Shown here: positions 17,950 to 26,784 of the stretch, piece after piece
Numbering within the stretch: the stretch's first letter is position 1
Layout: every line of letters starts with the position of its first letter
From: JBEKUY01 sp049514555
GTDB lineage: Bacteria; Acidobacteriota; Terriglobia; Acidiferrales; UBA7541
Direction of reading: 5' to 3'
Assembly (NCBI GenBank): GCA_049514555.1
Contig: JBEKUY010000002.1
Coordinates: 372,001 to 436,000, forward strand
Length of the DNA stretch: 64,000 bases
Program-made: the position numbers and the translations under genes
The notes under the pieces: generated by a model
Database searches by the model: none
Told to the model about the DNA's origin: nothing
Seen by the model: the letters and a program-made list of their open reading frames with translations, nothing else

Positions 17950-18111
17950 TAAAAAAATGGGAGGTGAAAACCTCTCAGTTTTCACCTCCCGGGGTGGGTG
18001 GGGTGTTGCTGGAAAAAACTCGTTGAGGCCTTGTCGTTAGAGCAGAGCCTCGTTATCTCTTCGTCCTCCTGAGGTTTCCGGCCTACGGGGCCAGTCACCA
18101 CAGAACTGGTA
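17950..18111 (-). ncRNA. Candidate structured small RNA of unknown class (about 160 nt)
   Basis: A complete transcription unit can be read on the minus strand with no open reading frame of a recognisable protein. A sigma70 promoter (18118-18146) would start transcription near 18111, and a strong intrinsic terminator ends it near 17950. The ends can pair (GTGG...CTGG near 18100 with CCAGCAACACCCCAC near 18000), and inside AGGCC at about 18080 can pair with GGCCT at about 18026. A closed outer stem around an open middle would resemble 6S RNA, but I do not recognise a 6S or SRP signature and leave the class open. The coordinates of both ends are estimates. Confidence 0.65.
17951..17990 (-). terminator. 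Intrinsic terminator of the small RNA
   Basis: A perfect 13-bp stem (17959-17971 with 17978-17990, 6-nt loop) is followed on the minus strand by one A and seven T (17957-17951). It faces leftward, so it serves the small RNA unit and not the rightward PilZ gene. Confidence 0.88.
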
Positions 18112-18117
18112 AGCGAA

Positions 18118-18146
18118 ACAATATGACAGCTGCCCGCTAATGTCAA
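18118..18146 (-). promoter_or_regulatory. Sigma70-type promoter of the small RNA
   Basis: On the minus strand TTGACA (18146-18141) is followed after exactly 17 bp by TATTGT (18123-18118). The -35 box is a perfect consensus and the spacing is ideal. No protein start with a ribosome binding site follows it. Confidence 0.8.
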
Positions 18147-18528
18147 TATCAAAATTCGTAGAAATCTACAGCAAGCAGGATACAGTTCTTTAGAGATTGC
18201 CAGCACCTTAGGCAAGCAGTTCTGCGCGCTCCAGCTTCCGTCCTACCAACTCATTTGTAATGAATATGTTACAGGTTGCTTATGCGACGCTTCGGACGCT
18301 GCGGCCATACCTGCTTATCTTGCTAGTGTGGTATGTACTGATTGGGCTATACAGGAATGTCTCCCCGTGTGAGTCGTTCAGTCCGCTTGCCTACACCATG
18401 CTTTGCAGGACCACGGAGCTGTTACCTCATGGCAGCCGCCTGTGAGTTGATCTTTGCTGTCCGGCATTGTGACCCGGGACTCTGGCACTGGCCTGCCAGG
18501 CTCTTGAGGTTCTGGAGCTGTAAGCGCG
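18147..18528. other. Intergenic region without a convincing gene
   Basis: This 382-bp stretch lies between the small RNA promoter and the end of the hybrid kinase gene. A short rightward reading frame (18260-18445) encodes one hydrophobic stretch but has no ribosome binding site and no family resemblance, so I leave it unannotated. No other signal was seen. Confidence 0.4.
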
Positions 18529-21408
18529 TCAAGCCGCTGGGTCAGTCGGCGACTGGGTTTGAGGCCGCCCCGCACGATCCAAGACTTCACGGACGAGCCG
18601 CGCCAGAACTGTCGGGCTGTAGGGCTTTTGTAGAACGGCGCTGCCGTCCTGAACGTGCTTCTCGAGCGAGACATGTTCGGTCGTGTACCCGGTCGTGAAG
18701 ATCGCTGGCAACGTGGGGAACCGCTCGCGAAGTCTGCTGAAGACGGCTGGACCATTCAATTTCGGCATGATGACGTCGAGGACGGCAAGGGCAGGCTTCT
18801 CGTTCTCGCAAAGCTTCAAGACTTCTTCACCGTTGTTGGCGGTGAGAACGCGGTAGCCGAGGTTTGAAAGGGCCTGCCACGCCATTTCGCGAACGCCGTC
18901 ATGGTCTTCCGCCAGCAGAATGGTTTCGGTTCCTCGCGGCACGGGTGCGGCATTGACCTTCGCCTTCTTCTTGTCGGCGTGCGCCATCCTGTCGGCAACG
19001 GCCGGCAGGTACACCCGGAAAAGGCTCCCATGGCCGGGCTCGCTATAAACCTGGATGAATCCTCCGTGTTGCCTGACGATGCCGTAGACAGTGGCGAGGC
19101 CGAGTCCGGTCCCCTCGCCGAGCTTCTTGGTGGTGAAGAAGGGTTCGAAGATGCGTTCGCGCGTGGCCGCGTCCATGCCGATGCCCGTGTCGGACACGCC
19201 CAGAACTGTGTAGGGCCCTGGTTTGGAATAAGGGTAAAGGCGGCAGTACGCTTCATCGATCTCGGCCGATTCCGTCTCAATGAGCAGGCGCCCGCCTTCG
19301 GGCATGGCGTCGCGCGCATTCAAGCAGAGGTTCATCAGGACCTGTTCAATCTGCGTGGCGTCGGCACGGACCAGCCCGACCGATGGGGAGGCGGTGACCT
19401 TTAGTTCGATGTCCCGGCCGATGACCTTGTCGAGGAAGCTCAGCAGCCCTCTGACAATACTGTTCAGATCGATCGCACGCGGCTGAAGCACCTGCTGCCG
19501 GGCGAAGGCCAGAAGCTCACGGGTCAACGCCGCGGCGCGTTCGGCCTGTTCGCGGATTCTCGCGAAGCGCTCCATCACACGCGGCTGATCCTGTGTCTGT
19601 TCGAGCCCCATTTCGGCCCAGCCCAGGATGGCACCCATAACGTTGTTGAAGTCGTGTGCAACTCCGCCGGCGAGTTGGCCGACAGCCTCGAATTTCTGCG
19701 CCTGGCGGAGCTGCTTTTCCACAGCGCGCAACTCGGTGACGTCCTCGGCGATGACCTCGAGCACCTCAGGGCTTTTCTGCGCCTCGACAAGGCGCCCGCT
19801 GAGGCGAACAGTGATATTGGCACCGTCTTTCCGGCGCCATTCGGCTTCGATGCCCGCGATCCGCCCCTTCTCCCGGCAGGAGGCCAGGAACGCCGCGTAG
19901 TGCTCCGGGTATCGGAAGACGTCCCGAACGAGGTTCACAGAGCGGAGTTCGGCTGCGGTTCCGAAACCGAGCATGAGTACCATGGCGGGATTGAGGTCGA
20001 GAAAGTGACCGTCGGCCGTGGCGCGAACGATTGCGTAGGTGGTGTTCTCCACGAGTTCGCGGTTGCGTGCTTCGGAGGCCAGCAGGGCCTGTTCGGTTCG
20101 TTTACGTTCCGTGATTTCCAGCAGGACCGCACCCGCGGCGAAGACAGCGCCGCCAGGACTCCGCAAGGGGTAAAAGCTTGTTAACCAGCAGCGCTCGACC
20201 CCCGGCTGGGAGGGCGCCTCGCCTCGAACCTCAATGTTCGAGACAAATTCGCCGCTTTCGAAGACCCGGCGAATCTCGCCTTCGATCTGGTCCGCCAGGT
20301 CCGGAAGGACATCGCGGACAGTGTGGCCGAGGTAGTCCCTGGGCGAAGAGCCGTTCGCGATGGCCAGCAAATCGTTGATACGCACGAAATGGAATTCACT
20401 GTCGAAGATCGCGAAGCCGATCGGCGCTGTCCGGTAGAGAAGATCGAGTTCGGCGAATTGTGCCCGGGCGCGCGCCTCGCTCTCGCGCAGGGCCTCTTCG
20501 GCACGCTCGCGCTCGTTGATGTTCATAACCACAACGAGGGCGGCGTCGCGGCCCGCGAACGGTAGCCAGCGCTGCGAGATTTCCGCTTCAATGAGCTGGC
20601 CGTTCTTCAGCCGGTGGCGCCAGGGGCCGGCGTGGCTGATGGCCCCGGGATGCTCCGCCCTCCAAGCGGTGAGAGCCGGCACATCCTCTGCCGGGCAAAT
20701 GCCGGTCAATCTCATGCTGAGGAATTCTTCGTGCGAATAGCCGTAGTGCTCGACCGCCGCATTGTTAACCTCTAGGAACTCCAGGGTCTCGCGGTCGTAA
20801 ACCCACATGGGCAGGGGACTTTCGGCGAAGAGCATCCGGAAGCTGGCCTCGCTTTCGTGCAGCGCCTCGGCGGCCCGGCCGTGCGCGTCCCGAAGCGATT
20901 TCTCATGCAAGGCCTTTTCCAGAGCGACCGGCAAGCGCGAGAGGTGTTCTTTTAAGGCGTAGTTGTGGAGGCCGCGCTCATGGCATTGCGCTGCGGATTC
21001 TTCGTCGAGCGGCCCGGCAACCAGCAGGAACGGAATCTCGATGCCCAGCCCGCGCATCTCATCGAAAGCAGCCAGGCCCGTCCAGCGAGGCAGACGAAAG
21101 TCGGAAAGCACAGCGTCATAGGTTCCTTGGAGTATCTTCTCGCGGAACTGCTGCCGGTTCCCGGCCGCTTCGTGCTCGACGTGAAACCCCGCATTACTGA
21201 GCTCGAGCAGTTGCCGTTCGATCTCATCTTGCGAATGCTGGAGGAGGAGAAGACGGACGTGCATGGCGGGCGGACGCTCGGCGATACCTTCGACGGCCGT
21301 CCCGGCTGCCTTCAGGTCACGCCTCTCCGGGCGCTCGCTGGGCGTGTTTTCGCCACGGCTGCGATCGAAGCTGGAGCTGCGTTCAGTGCGCGTTTGAGTT
21401 CCCTCCAA
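18529..21408 (-). CDS. Hybrid sensor histidine kinase (REC-PAS-PAS-PAS-HisKA-HATPase-REC)
   Basis: The product has 959 residues and no membrane segment. A first receiver domain (about 48-165) has the phospho-acceptor Asp at about 103 (YDAVLSDF). Three PAS domains follow (about 185-300, 315-435 and 440-565). The dimerisation domain carries GVAHDFNN with the phospho-accepting His near residue 585. The ATPase domain has N (LNARDAMPEGG), DTGIGMD and GTGLGLATVYG. The last receiver has Asp near 877 (LAVLDVIMPKLNG). The layout, with receivers at both ends, suggests a cytosolic phosphorelay. The linker SLRDAHGRAAEALHESEAS is close to that of the GGDEF protein at 3311-4663, so the two are probably related by domain shuffling. 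M49 is another possible start. Confidence 0.9.
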   Translation of the reverse strand: MEGTQTRTERSSSFDRSRGENTPSERPERRDLKAAGTAVEGIAERPPAMHVRLLLLQHSQDEIERQLLELSNAGFHVEHEAAGNRQQFREKILQGTYDAVLSDFRLPRWTGLAAFDEMRGLGIEIPFLLVAGPLDEESAAQCHERGLHNYALKEHLSRLPVALEKALHEKSLRDAHGRAAEALHESEASFRMLFAESPLPMWVYDRETLEFLEVNNAAVEHYGYSHEEFLSMRLTGICPAEDVPALTAWRAEHPGAISHAGPWRHRLKNGQLIEAEISQRWLPFAGRDAALVVVMNINERERAEEALRESEARARAQFAELDLLYRTAPIGFAIFDSEFHFVRINDLLAIANGSSPRDYLGHTVRDVLPDLADQIEGEIRRVFESGEFVSNIEVRGEAPSQPGVERCWLTSFYPLRSPGGAVFAAGAVLLEITERKRTEQALLASEARNRELVENTTYAIVRATADGHFLDLNPAMVLMLGFGTAAELRSVNLVRDVFRYPEHYAAFLASCREKGRIAGIEAEWRRKDGANITVRLSGRLVEAQKSPEVLEVIAEDVTELRAVEKQLRQAQKFEAVGQLAGGVAHDFNNVMGAILGWAEMGLEQTQDQPRVMERFARIREQAERAAALTRELLAFARQQVLQPRAIDLNSIVRGLLSFLDKVIGRDIELKVTASPSVGLVRADATQIEQVLMNLCLNARDAMPEGGRLLIETESAEIDEAYCRLYPYSKPGPYTVLGVSDTGIGMDAATRERIFEPFFTTKKLGEGTGLGLATVYGIVRQHGGFIQVYSEPGHGSLFRVYLPAVADRMAHADKKKAKVNAAPVPRGTETILLAEDHDGVREMAWQALSNLGYRVLTANNGEEVLKLCENEKPALAVLDVIMPKLNGPAVFSRLRERFPTLPAIFTTGYTTEHVSLEKHVQDGSAVLQKPYSPTVLARLVREVLDRAGRPQTQSPTDPAA

Positions 21409-21525
21409 GAGGCCGGCGCCGTCCTACCGCAACACGGTCTCCGGCATCAGCACGCCCCATACGCTTTTTTTCCTGAAACCGGGAAAGGGCAAGCATCGGT
21501 CGCTCTTAATAATCAGTAAACCAGT

Positions 21526-22650
21526 TCAGGGTGATTCTCCCTTGCTCGCTGAATTCTCCCTGGATGAGTCGGCCAGAAAAGGCCTGCGCGGCACCTGCGC
21601 TGCGTTTATGGTCCTCAAGTCTGCCTCTGCAGCGAGGAGCAAATCCTGAAGAGAACCGCCTCTTGCCGGATTGCAGAGGTGCACGCCAATGCTCAGCGAG
21701 ATCCGATAGGGCCGGCTTGCCGGTTCGTTCAGGACGACAAGGCGGCGTTCGAGCCGCTGCCGCAGAATCGGCCCGCTTGGTCCCGCGGCGTCAATCGCCA
21801 GAACCGCGAATTCATTCTCCCCCGTTCGACCGAGGAGGTCCGTCCGCCGAAAGCAGTTTCGCAGCAATTCCACAGCGTCGATTAAGACGCGATCGCCCTC
21901 CGCCCGGCCGTGGACTCGGTTGATCTCATCCAGCCCATCGACATCCACACGGAGCAACGCGAGGATGCCGTCCAGCTTGCGCGCCTGCTCGAAATGCCGC
22001 GCCGCCATGCGCAAGAAGGCGTCGCGGTGATAGAGGCCGGTGAGTTCGTCCATGGGCCCGCCGCTCGGGGCAAGAACCGCTTCCTGCCCGCGCCAAAGCA
22101 CACATTGCAGCGCACGAAGAAGGTTGTGGTGATCGATGTGCTCCTTGAGCAGATAATCGGAAGCTCCCGTTTTCAGAGCGCGCTGCGCTAACTCTTTTTC
22201 CGCCGTCGACGCCAGGACGACCACTGGCACTCCGGGAACAAGTGCCTGGACACGGCGAAGCCCCTCCAGCCCTTCCCCATCCGGCAACGCGAGGTCCAGC
22301 ACCAGCAGATCCGGCTTTCGCTCGCTCACGACGGCCAACATCTCGGTCAAGGTGGATGCGCTGGTCACGCGGAATCTGGGCTCCAGGAGGCACAGTTCCC
22401 GGACGCACAGCCGCGCTTCGCCGGGACGGGGCTCGGCCAGAAGTATGCGGACGGGCGCACGGTCACGCAGATCCGTCTCCGGGCGTGCCTGCGTATCCGC
22501 TCCATCGGAGGGCGTAGGCCGCGTGGGTCGCGCGGCAGATGAGCGACAACCTCGTTGCTTCCGGTTTCCCCTCTTCCCGCGCATAGTCCGGCACCCAGAC
22601 GGGCGATCGTCACGGAGCTGGAGAGGACAGGGTTCCGCGTAGAGATCCAC
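21526..22650 (-). CDS. Response regulator with degenerate GGDEF domain
   Basis: The product has 374 residues. After a basic, Pro/Arg-rich N terminus of about 65 residues (perhaps not translated), a receiver domain (about 67-185) has the acceptor Asp in LLVLDLALPDGEG. A GGDEF-type domain (about 200-350) starts DELTGLYHRDAF, but the active site reads GENEF where GGDEF is expected. The second Gly and the catalytic acidic residue are both changed, so it is unlikely to make c-di-GMP. It may bind GTP or act as a protein-interaction module. It lies 117 bp upstream of the hybrid kinase on the same strand, and could be a partner of it. Confidence 0.8.
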   Translation of the reverse strand: MDLYAEPCPLQLRDDRPSGCRTMRGKRGNRKQRGCRSSAARPTRPTPSDGADTQARPETDLRDRAPVRILLAEPRPGEARLCVRELCLLEPRFRVTSASTLTEMLAVVSERKPDLLVLDLALPDGEGLEGLRRVQALVPGVPVVVLASTAEKELAQRALKTGASDYLLKEHIDHHNLLRALQCVLWRGQEAVLAPSGGPMDELTGLYHRDAFLRMAARHFEQARKLDGILALLRVDVDGLDEINRVHGRAEGDRVLIDAVELLRNCFRRTDLLGRTGENEFAVLAIDAAGPSGPILRQRLERRLVVLNEPASRPYRISLSIGVHLCNPARGGSLQDLLLAAEADLRTINAAQVPRRPFLADSSRENSASKGESP

Positions 22651-22979
22651 TGAGGAAGGGGTTCTTCTATTCTCGCGCGCGACAATCCGAAGTCAAGCCG
22701 CTCCGCATCGCGTGTCTTCCATCGGGCACCGCCCGCTGCCGGCGCCCGCCGTGTTGCAGTCCCGCGTAGCTCTTCAGTTCGACCTCTTCACCCTGGCGGC
22801 GGCGCACCCGCGGACGCGGAATCGCCACCTTCTGCCCACCGAAATCGGTCTCGAGCTGAGAATTTCTCGTAGCATTCTGCATTTTGGGTTATGCTTCTGC
22901 GTTGCCCAGTGTCGGGATTGCTTGTCTCTCGACCGTTCGCTCAAGTCGTTTCCATAGTTCAAAACGGAGGTCTCAGAAC
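22651..22979. other. Divergent intergenic region
   Basis: This 329-bp gap separates the leftward GGDEF protein from the rightward XRE regulator. It holds the AACGGAGG ribosome binding site of the latter (22963-22970). I see no clear promoter hexamers, repeats or further reading frames. Confidence 0.4.
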
Positions 22980-23342
22980 TTGATAATCGGCGACCGCCTT
23001 CGCGCCCTGCGCGAAGAAAAGAAGCTGTCCCAAGGAGACATCGAGGAGCGTACCGGGCTATTGCGCTGCTATGTTTCCCGTGTCGAGAATGGCCATACCG
23101 TTCCGGCCATCGAGACCATGGAGAAGTTTGCCCGGGCACTCGAAGTTCCTGTTTACCAACTCTTTTACGACGGCGAAGAGCCGCCCAAGCTGCTTAGCCG
23201 GAAGACGGCAGGCGAGATCGAGTGGGGCAGTTCGGGCAAGCATGCGCGTTTCCTGGCGAGGTTCCGCCGCCTGCTGAGCCGGATGGACGAGCGCAACCGC
23301 CGCCTGCTGCTGTCTATAGCCCAGAAAATGACCAGCCGGTAG
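22980..23342 (+). CDS. Small XRE-family HTH regulator
   Basis: The product has 120 residues. The helix-turn-helix occupies about 1-62 (RLRALREEKKLSQGDIEERTG, then CYVSRVENGHTVPAIETMEKFARALEV). A C-terminal region rich in Arg (RFLARFRRLLSRMDERNRRLL) follows, ending in a helix. The TTG start at 22980 is preferred because GGAGG lies 9 nt upstream and the HTH begins right there; extension to an upstream ATG would add 32 residues without family character. I know this protein type as a widespread, nearly constant-length regulator in Acidobacteriota. Its targets are unknown. Confidence 0.8.
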   Translation: MIIGDRLRALREEKKLSQGDIEERTGLLRCYVSRVENGHTVPAIETMEKFARALEVPVYQLFYDGEEPPKLLSRKTAGEIEWGSSGKHARFLARFRRLLSRMDERNRRLLLSIAQKMTSR

Positions 23343-23371
23343 CACGCCTGGCGGTGTGGTCGGAACAACGC

Positions 23372-23662
23372 TCACCCGGCGAAGATCTGGCTGATCTTTC
23401 CGGCGAGATCGAAGTCGAGATTACTGATCCCGCCGATACTGTGGGTGGAGAGATCGAAGGTCACTTTGTTCCAGACGTTCGCCCATTCCGGGTGATGGTT
23501 CATGGCTTCAGCGACAAGCGCCACCTGAGCCATTTTCCCGAAAGCCGCGACAAAATCCTTGCACTCGTAGTTGCGGTGCAGCTTGCCGTTTTGAATCGTC
23601 CAGCCTTTCAAGCTCGCCAGCCGGGATGCAATTTCTTGTTCGCTCAATTTCTGCGCAGTCAT
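23372..23662 (-). CDS. Pterin-4a-carbinolamine dehydratase
   Basis: The product has 96 residues. It shows the PCD/DCoH pattern: GWTIQNGKLHRNYECKDF (about 22-39), then MNHHPEWANVWNKVTFDLSTHSIGG with the catalytic HHP and the later His. It recycles pterin cofactor, or in bacteria without aromatic amino-acid hydroxylases may act in molybdopterin or folate-related chemistry. I chose the ATG at 23662 (GGGGGGAA upstream) over one 12 codons earlier. It is convergent with the XRE gene. Confidence 0.85.
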   Translation of the reverse strand: MTAQKLSEQEIASRLASLKGWTIQNGKLHRNYECKDFVAAFGKMAQVALVAEAMNHHPEWANVWNKVTFDLSTHSIGGISNLDFDLAGKISQIFAG

Positions 23663-23890
23663 GGTTTCCCCCCCAAACGCCAAAACGGCGGAGGACATCG
23701 GTCCAGCCGCCGCACGGTACGATTATCCCGTGAGAATCGCCCTGCGGCAAGCCGGCCTGGCAACTTCGCTCGGGACGAATGACTGCGCGTTTCCATTTGA
23801 ACCCGCGCGGGATTTCCTCTATCGTAGGGCAACCGACTTGATCGAATTCAGCGCCGGCAGCGGTCTTGCTGTGGGCGAAACGGAGTCAAC

Positions 23891-24904
23891 GTGAAAAAGA
23901 AAATTCGCGCCATCCAGTTCGGTGTCGGACCGATCGGCGCCTCGATTGCGCGGTTGATGCGTGAGAAGCAGGCCATTGAAATTTGCGGAGCGATCGACAC
24001 CGACCCCGCTAAAGTGGGCCGCGATCTCGGCGAAGTCGCCGGCGCATCCGACGCGCCCTGGGGCGTGACAATTTCCGCAGATGCCAAGGAAGTTCTCGGC
24101 CAAACCGCCGATATCGTGATTCACGCGACGTCATCCTCCCTGCCGGACGTGATGGATCAGTTGATCGCCTGCTTGGAGGCGGAGACCTGTGTGGTCTCGA
24201 CGTGCGAGGAACTGGCCTATCCGTTCCGCACCCATCCTGACCTGGCCGCAAAGCTCGATGCCGCTGCGAAGGACTGGGGCGTGGCGCTGGTGGGCACCGG
24301 CGTGAATCCCGGATTCGTGATGGACAAGCTCCTGCTTACGCTGGCGGCCGTCGCGCAACGTATCGAGCACGCCAGAGCGGTGCGCGTCGTGGACGCTTCC
24401 GAGCGCCGCCTTCCGCTGCAGAAGAAGGTCGGCGCCGGAATCAGCCTCGATGAGTTTCGCGCGCAGGTGGCCGCGGGCACGATCAAACACGTCGGCTTGC
24501 CCGAATCAGTCGCCATGGTGGCTGACGGCCTCGGACTTCCGGTGGATGAGATCAAGGAGACGACTGAGCCCGTCGTCGCCCGCGAACGGATCACGACCGA
24601 GTTTCTCACCATCGAAGCCGGTCAGGCTTCCGGCGTTCACCAGATTGCGCGAGGCCTCGCGGACGGCAAGGAACTTGTCCACCTCGAACTGCAAATGTAC
24701 GCCGGCGCCAAGGAACCGTACGACAGCGTCGAACTCACCGGGCATCCGAATATCAGCTTGGTCATTCCCGGAGGGGTTCACGGCGATGTGGCCACTGCCG
24801 CCATTGTCGTGAACGCCATTCCCGCGATTCTCAGCGCACCCGCGGGCCTGTGCACTTCGCGCGATTTGGCCCTCGGCTTCTTCCCGCCCACCGCCAAACC
24901 TTGA
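23891..24904 (+). CDS. DapB-like NAD(P)-dependent dehydrogenase (2,4-diaminopentanoate dehydrogenase type)
   Basis: The product has 337 residues. The N-terminal Rossmann fold starts IRAIQFGVGPIGASIARL (about 5-22), followed by GAIDTDPAKVGRDLGE. The central TGVNPGFVMD motif (about 136-145) and VPGGVHGDVATAA near the C terminus are typical of the dihydrodipicolinate reductase-like group that includes 2,4-diaminopentanoate dehydrogenase. That enzyme works in ornithine fermentation, but many homologues have unknown substrates. The GTG start at 23891 directly precedes KKKIRAI. An intrinsic terminator follows. Confidence 0.75.
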   Translation: MKKKIRAIQFGVGPIGASIARLMREKQAIEICGAIDTDPAKVGRDLGEVAGASDAPWGVTISADAKEVLGQTADIVIHATSSSLPDVMDQLIACLEAETCVVSTCEELAYPFRTHPDLAAKLDAAAKDWGVALVGTGVNPGFVMDKLLLTLAAVAQRIEHARAVRVVDASERRLPLQKKVGAGISLDEFRAQVAAGTIKHVGLPESVAMVADGLGLPVDEIKETTEPVVARERITTEFLTIEAGQASGVHQIARGLADGKELVHLELQMYAGAKEPYDSVELTGHPNISLVIPGGVHGDVATAAIVVNAIPAILSAPAGLCTSRDLALGFFPPTAKP

Positions 24905-24930
24905 GGCTCCAGGAAAGGTGGATGGCGCCG

Positions 24931-24965
24931 GAGCCGCGCCTCGTAAACTGCGGCCTCTTTTTTTT
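24931..24965 (+). terminator. Intrinsic terminator after the DapB-like gene
   Basis: GAGCCGC (24931-24937) pairs with GCGGCCTC (24950-24957) with one bulged base and is followed by eight T (24958-24965). It ends 7 bp before the stop codon of the convergent dehydrogenase gene. Confidence 0.75.
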
Positions 24966-24971
24966 GAGAGA

Positions 24972-25838
24972 TTACCTCTGCCAGAAGCGCATGACCGCGG
25001 CGAAGTCGGGGTCATCTCTTGCGCGGCCCTTGACGGCGCTATAGGTTTCGCGCGCCGCCGCAGTCACCGGCAAGGCGACTCCCGTCTGATTGGCGAGCTC
25101 CAGGGCGAGGCTGAGGTCTTTGTGCATCAAGCGCAATGGGAAACTCGCGGGGTAATTTCCCTGGAGCAGCATCGGCGCTTTGACGTCCAGGACGCCCGAG
25201 CGGCCCATGCTGGACTGAAGGACTTCGACGAGCTTCTCGCCCGCCAAGCCCGCGGCGGTGACCAGGGCGAGTGCTTCTGCCAACGCTTCGACCTGCAACG
25301 CCAGGATCAGGTTCATCGCCAGCTTGATCGTTTGCCCCGCACCGTGCGGCCCGAGGTGGAACCAGCGCTTGCCCATGGCGGAGAGGACCGGCTCGACCTC
25401 CTTTAGCGTGGCTGATTCGCCGCCGACCATGAACACGAGTTCGCCCTTCTCGGCGCCCCAGGTGCCCCCGGTGACCGGCGCGTCGAGGAAGCGCACGCCG
25501 CGCCCCGCGCACTCACCAGCTATGCGGCGCGCCAGCGCCGGCGAGACCGTGCTCGAGTCCACATAGACAGCGCCACGGCGCAGACCTTCGAGCGCTCCGT
25601 CCTGACCCCACAGGACTTGCTCCAATGCGGGCGGGTCACTGACAATCGTGAACAACACGTCGGCTGCGGCGGCTGCGTCGCGCGGGGAGGCTGCCAGCTT
25701 GGCTCCCTGCTTCACGAGGTTCTCGGCGCGGGATGGAGTGCGGTTCCACACGGTGAGGGAATAGCCTGCCTTCAGGAGATTGGCGCCCATGGGGCGGCCC
25801 ATCAGGCCGAGTCCGATCAATCCAATCGCGGGTTTCAT
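24972..25838 (-). CDS. 3-hydroxyisobutyrate dehydrogenase family oxidoreductase
   Basis: The product has 288 residues. The N-terminal Rossmann motif is IGLIGLGLMGRPMGANLLKAGY, the substrate-binding signature FLDAPVTGGTWGAEKG is at about 117-132, and the catalytic Lys lies in GAGQTIKLAMNL (about 165-176). These enzymes oxidise beta-hydroxy acids (3-hydroxyisobutyrate, tartronate semialdehyde, succinic semialdehyde) with NAD(P). I chose ATG 25838, which has GGAGGAGG upstream; the reading frame extends further but without family features. Confidence 0.88.
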   Translation of the reverse strand: MKPAIGLIGLGLMGRPMGANLLKAGYSLTVWNRTPSRAENLVKQGAKLAASPRDAAAAADVLFTIVSDPPALEQVLWGQDGALEGLRRGAVYVDSSTVSPALARRIAGECAGRGVRFLDAPVTGGTWGAEKGELVFMVGGESATLKEVEPVLSAMGKRWFHLGPHGAGQTIKLAMNLILALQVEALAEALALVTAAGLAGEKLVEVLQSSMGRSGVLDVKAPMLLQGNYPASFPLRLMHKDLSLALELANQTGVALPVTAAARETYSAVKGRARDDPDFAAVMRFWQR

Positions 25839-25967
25839 GCCGAGCCTCCTCCAAGAGATGCGGCGCGCCCGATTCATCGGCGCGCGCCAAGAGCGAAGAC
25901 ACAATTCTAGCCGAAGCGGAAAAGGGCGCAGGCTCAATTCGTGAAACGCGCGCGGAGGGGAGAACGT

Positions 25968-26285
25968 TCAGACTTCTTCGGGACGATTGCGCAGGGAAAG
26001 CAGTGGTGCGGCAGCCGGTTCTTCTGCGGCCGGCTGCGCCCCACCCTTCCGGGGCTTCACTTCCCGTTCGGGAGGCGGAGCGGGCTTCTCGGTGATGCGG
26101 ATGATGCACGGATAGGGTATTTCCCAGCGGAATTGCTTCACCTGGCCGCCCCGTGTGACGTGCTCCTCGAGGAAGATCGAGCGCCCGGAATCCGCTGCGA
26201 GCGTGCCGGTGGCAGGCAGGAAGATGTCACCGGCGCGGTATTGCACCTCAACCCTTCGCCCCAACAATGCGGAGTATCGGGCCAT
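25968..26285 (-). CDS. Conserved hypothetical protein (105 residues)
   Basis: The reading frame from ATG 26285 begins MARYSALLGRRVEVQYRAGD and encodes a beta-rich N-terminal part (about 1-70, with LPATGTLAADSGRSIFLEE and FRWEIPYPCIIRI) followed by a Pro/Ala/Lys-rich tail. The N-terminal pattern resembles small PilZ-like or SH3-like barrels but lacks PilZ binding motifs. It is soluble. No function can be given. Confidence 0.6.
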   Translation of the reverse strand: MARYSALLGRRVEVQYRAGDIFLPATGTLAADSGRSIFLEEHVTRGGQVKQFRWEIPYPCIIRITEKPAPPPEREVKPRKGGAQPAAEEPAAAPLLSLRNRPEEV

Positions 26286-26368
26286 ACTGCCGCCAGTGTG
26301 AAAAGGGGATTTGTCGGGGGCAATAGTACGGAAAGGCGGTACGAAAGTTTGAAAACGGGCATGCGGGT

Positions 26369-26722
26369 TTAGTGATGGGCGGCGGGGCCGTGTGCGAGAG
26401 GCGCGGTCAACGGCTCGGGGTACGGCTGCTCGCGTTTGACCACCAAGTCGCCGGTGAGCATGAGGAAAATGGGCGAAGCAATCGCGTACGCCAAGATGGA
26501 ATCGACCAGCGGCAGGACCCAGCCCAGCCCACTGTGCGCGCCACGCGTCAGCCGAAACGCGAGCCACGCGCCAGCAAGGCCAAACAGGGCGCCCAACACC
26601 CGGCTGGGGTGCGAGAGTTCCAGCGTCTTGCCGCAGCCGGGGCAGGCGATGCTGTCCGATTGAGCTACGACCGCGGACGCGGGCACTCTTCCAAAGCAGA
26701 TTGGGCAGATGCGGATGGCCAA
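26369..26722 (-). CDS. Zinc-ribbon membrane protein of unknown function
   Basis: The product has 117 residues. It opens with two CxxC pairs (CPICFG at 6-11 and CPGCGK at about 27-32) forming a zinc ribbon, followed by two hydrophobic segments (about 42-60 and 68-92) and a His/Pro-rich tail. The start is TTG at 26722 with GGAGGTG 4 nt upstream. A similar layout is common in small membrane proteins of this phylum, but no role is known. It lies between the hypothetical gene at 25968 and the MFS gene, all on the minus strand. Confidence 0.65.
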   Translation of the reverse strand: MAIRICPICFGRVPASAVVAQSDSIACPGCGKTLELSHPSRVLGALFGLAGAWLAFRLTRGAHSGLGWVLPLVDSILAYAIASPIFLMLTGDLVVKREQPYPEPLTAPLAHGPAAHH

Positions 26723-26784
26723 GGGTCACCTCCAAGCGCACCAAAGTACCGCAAGTTTCTTCCAGGAGAAAGCCTCCGCGCAGA

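Noticed and set aside
17982..18215. A 77-codon minus-strand frame over the small RNA
   Set aside because: It runs through the promoter and into the terminator region, has no ribosome binding site and no protein-like pattern. The RNA explanation fits the signals better.
18260..18445. A 61-codon plus-strand frame with a hydrophobic stretch
   Set aside because: No ribosome binding site and no family resemblance; probably chance.
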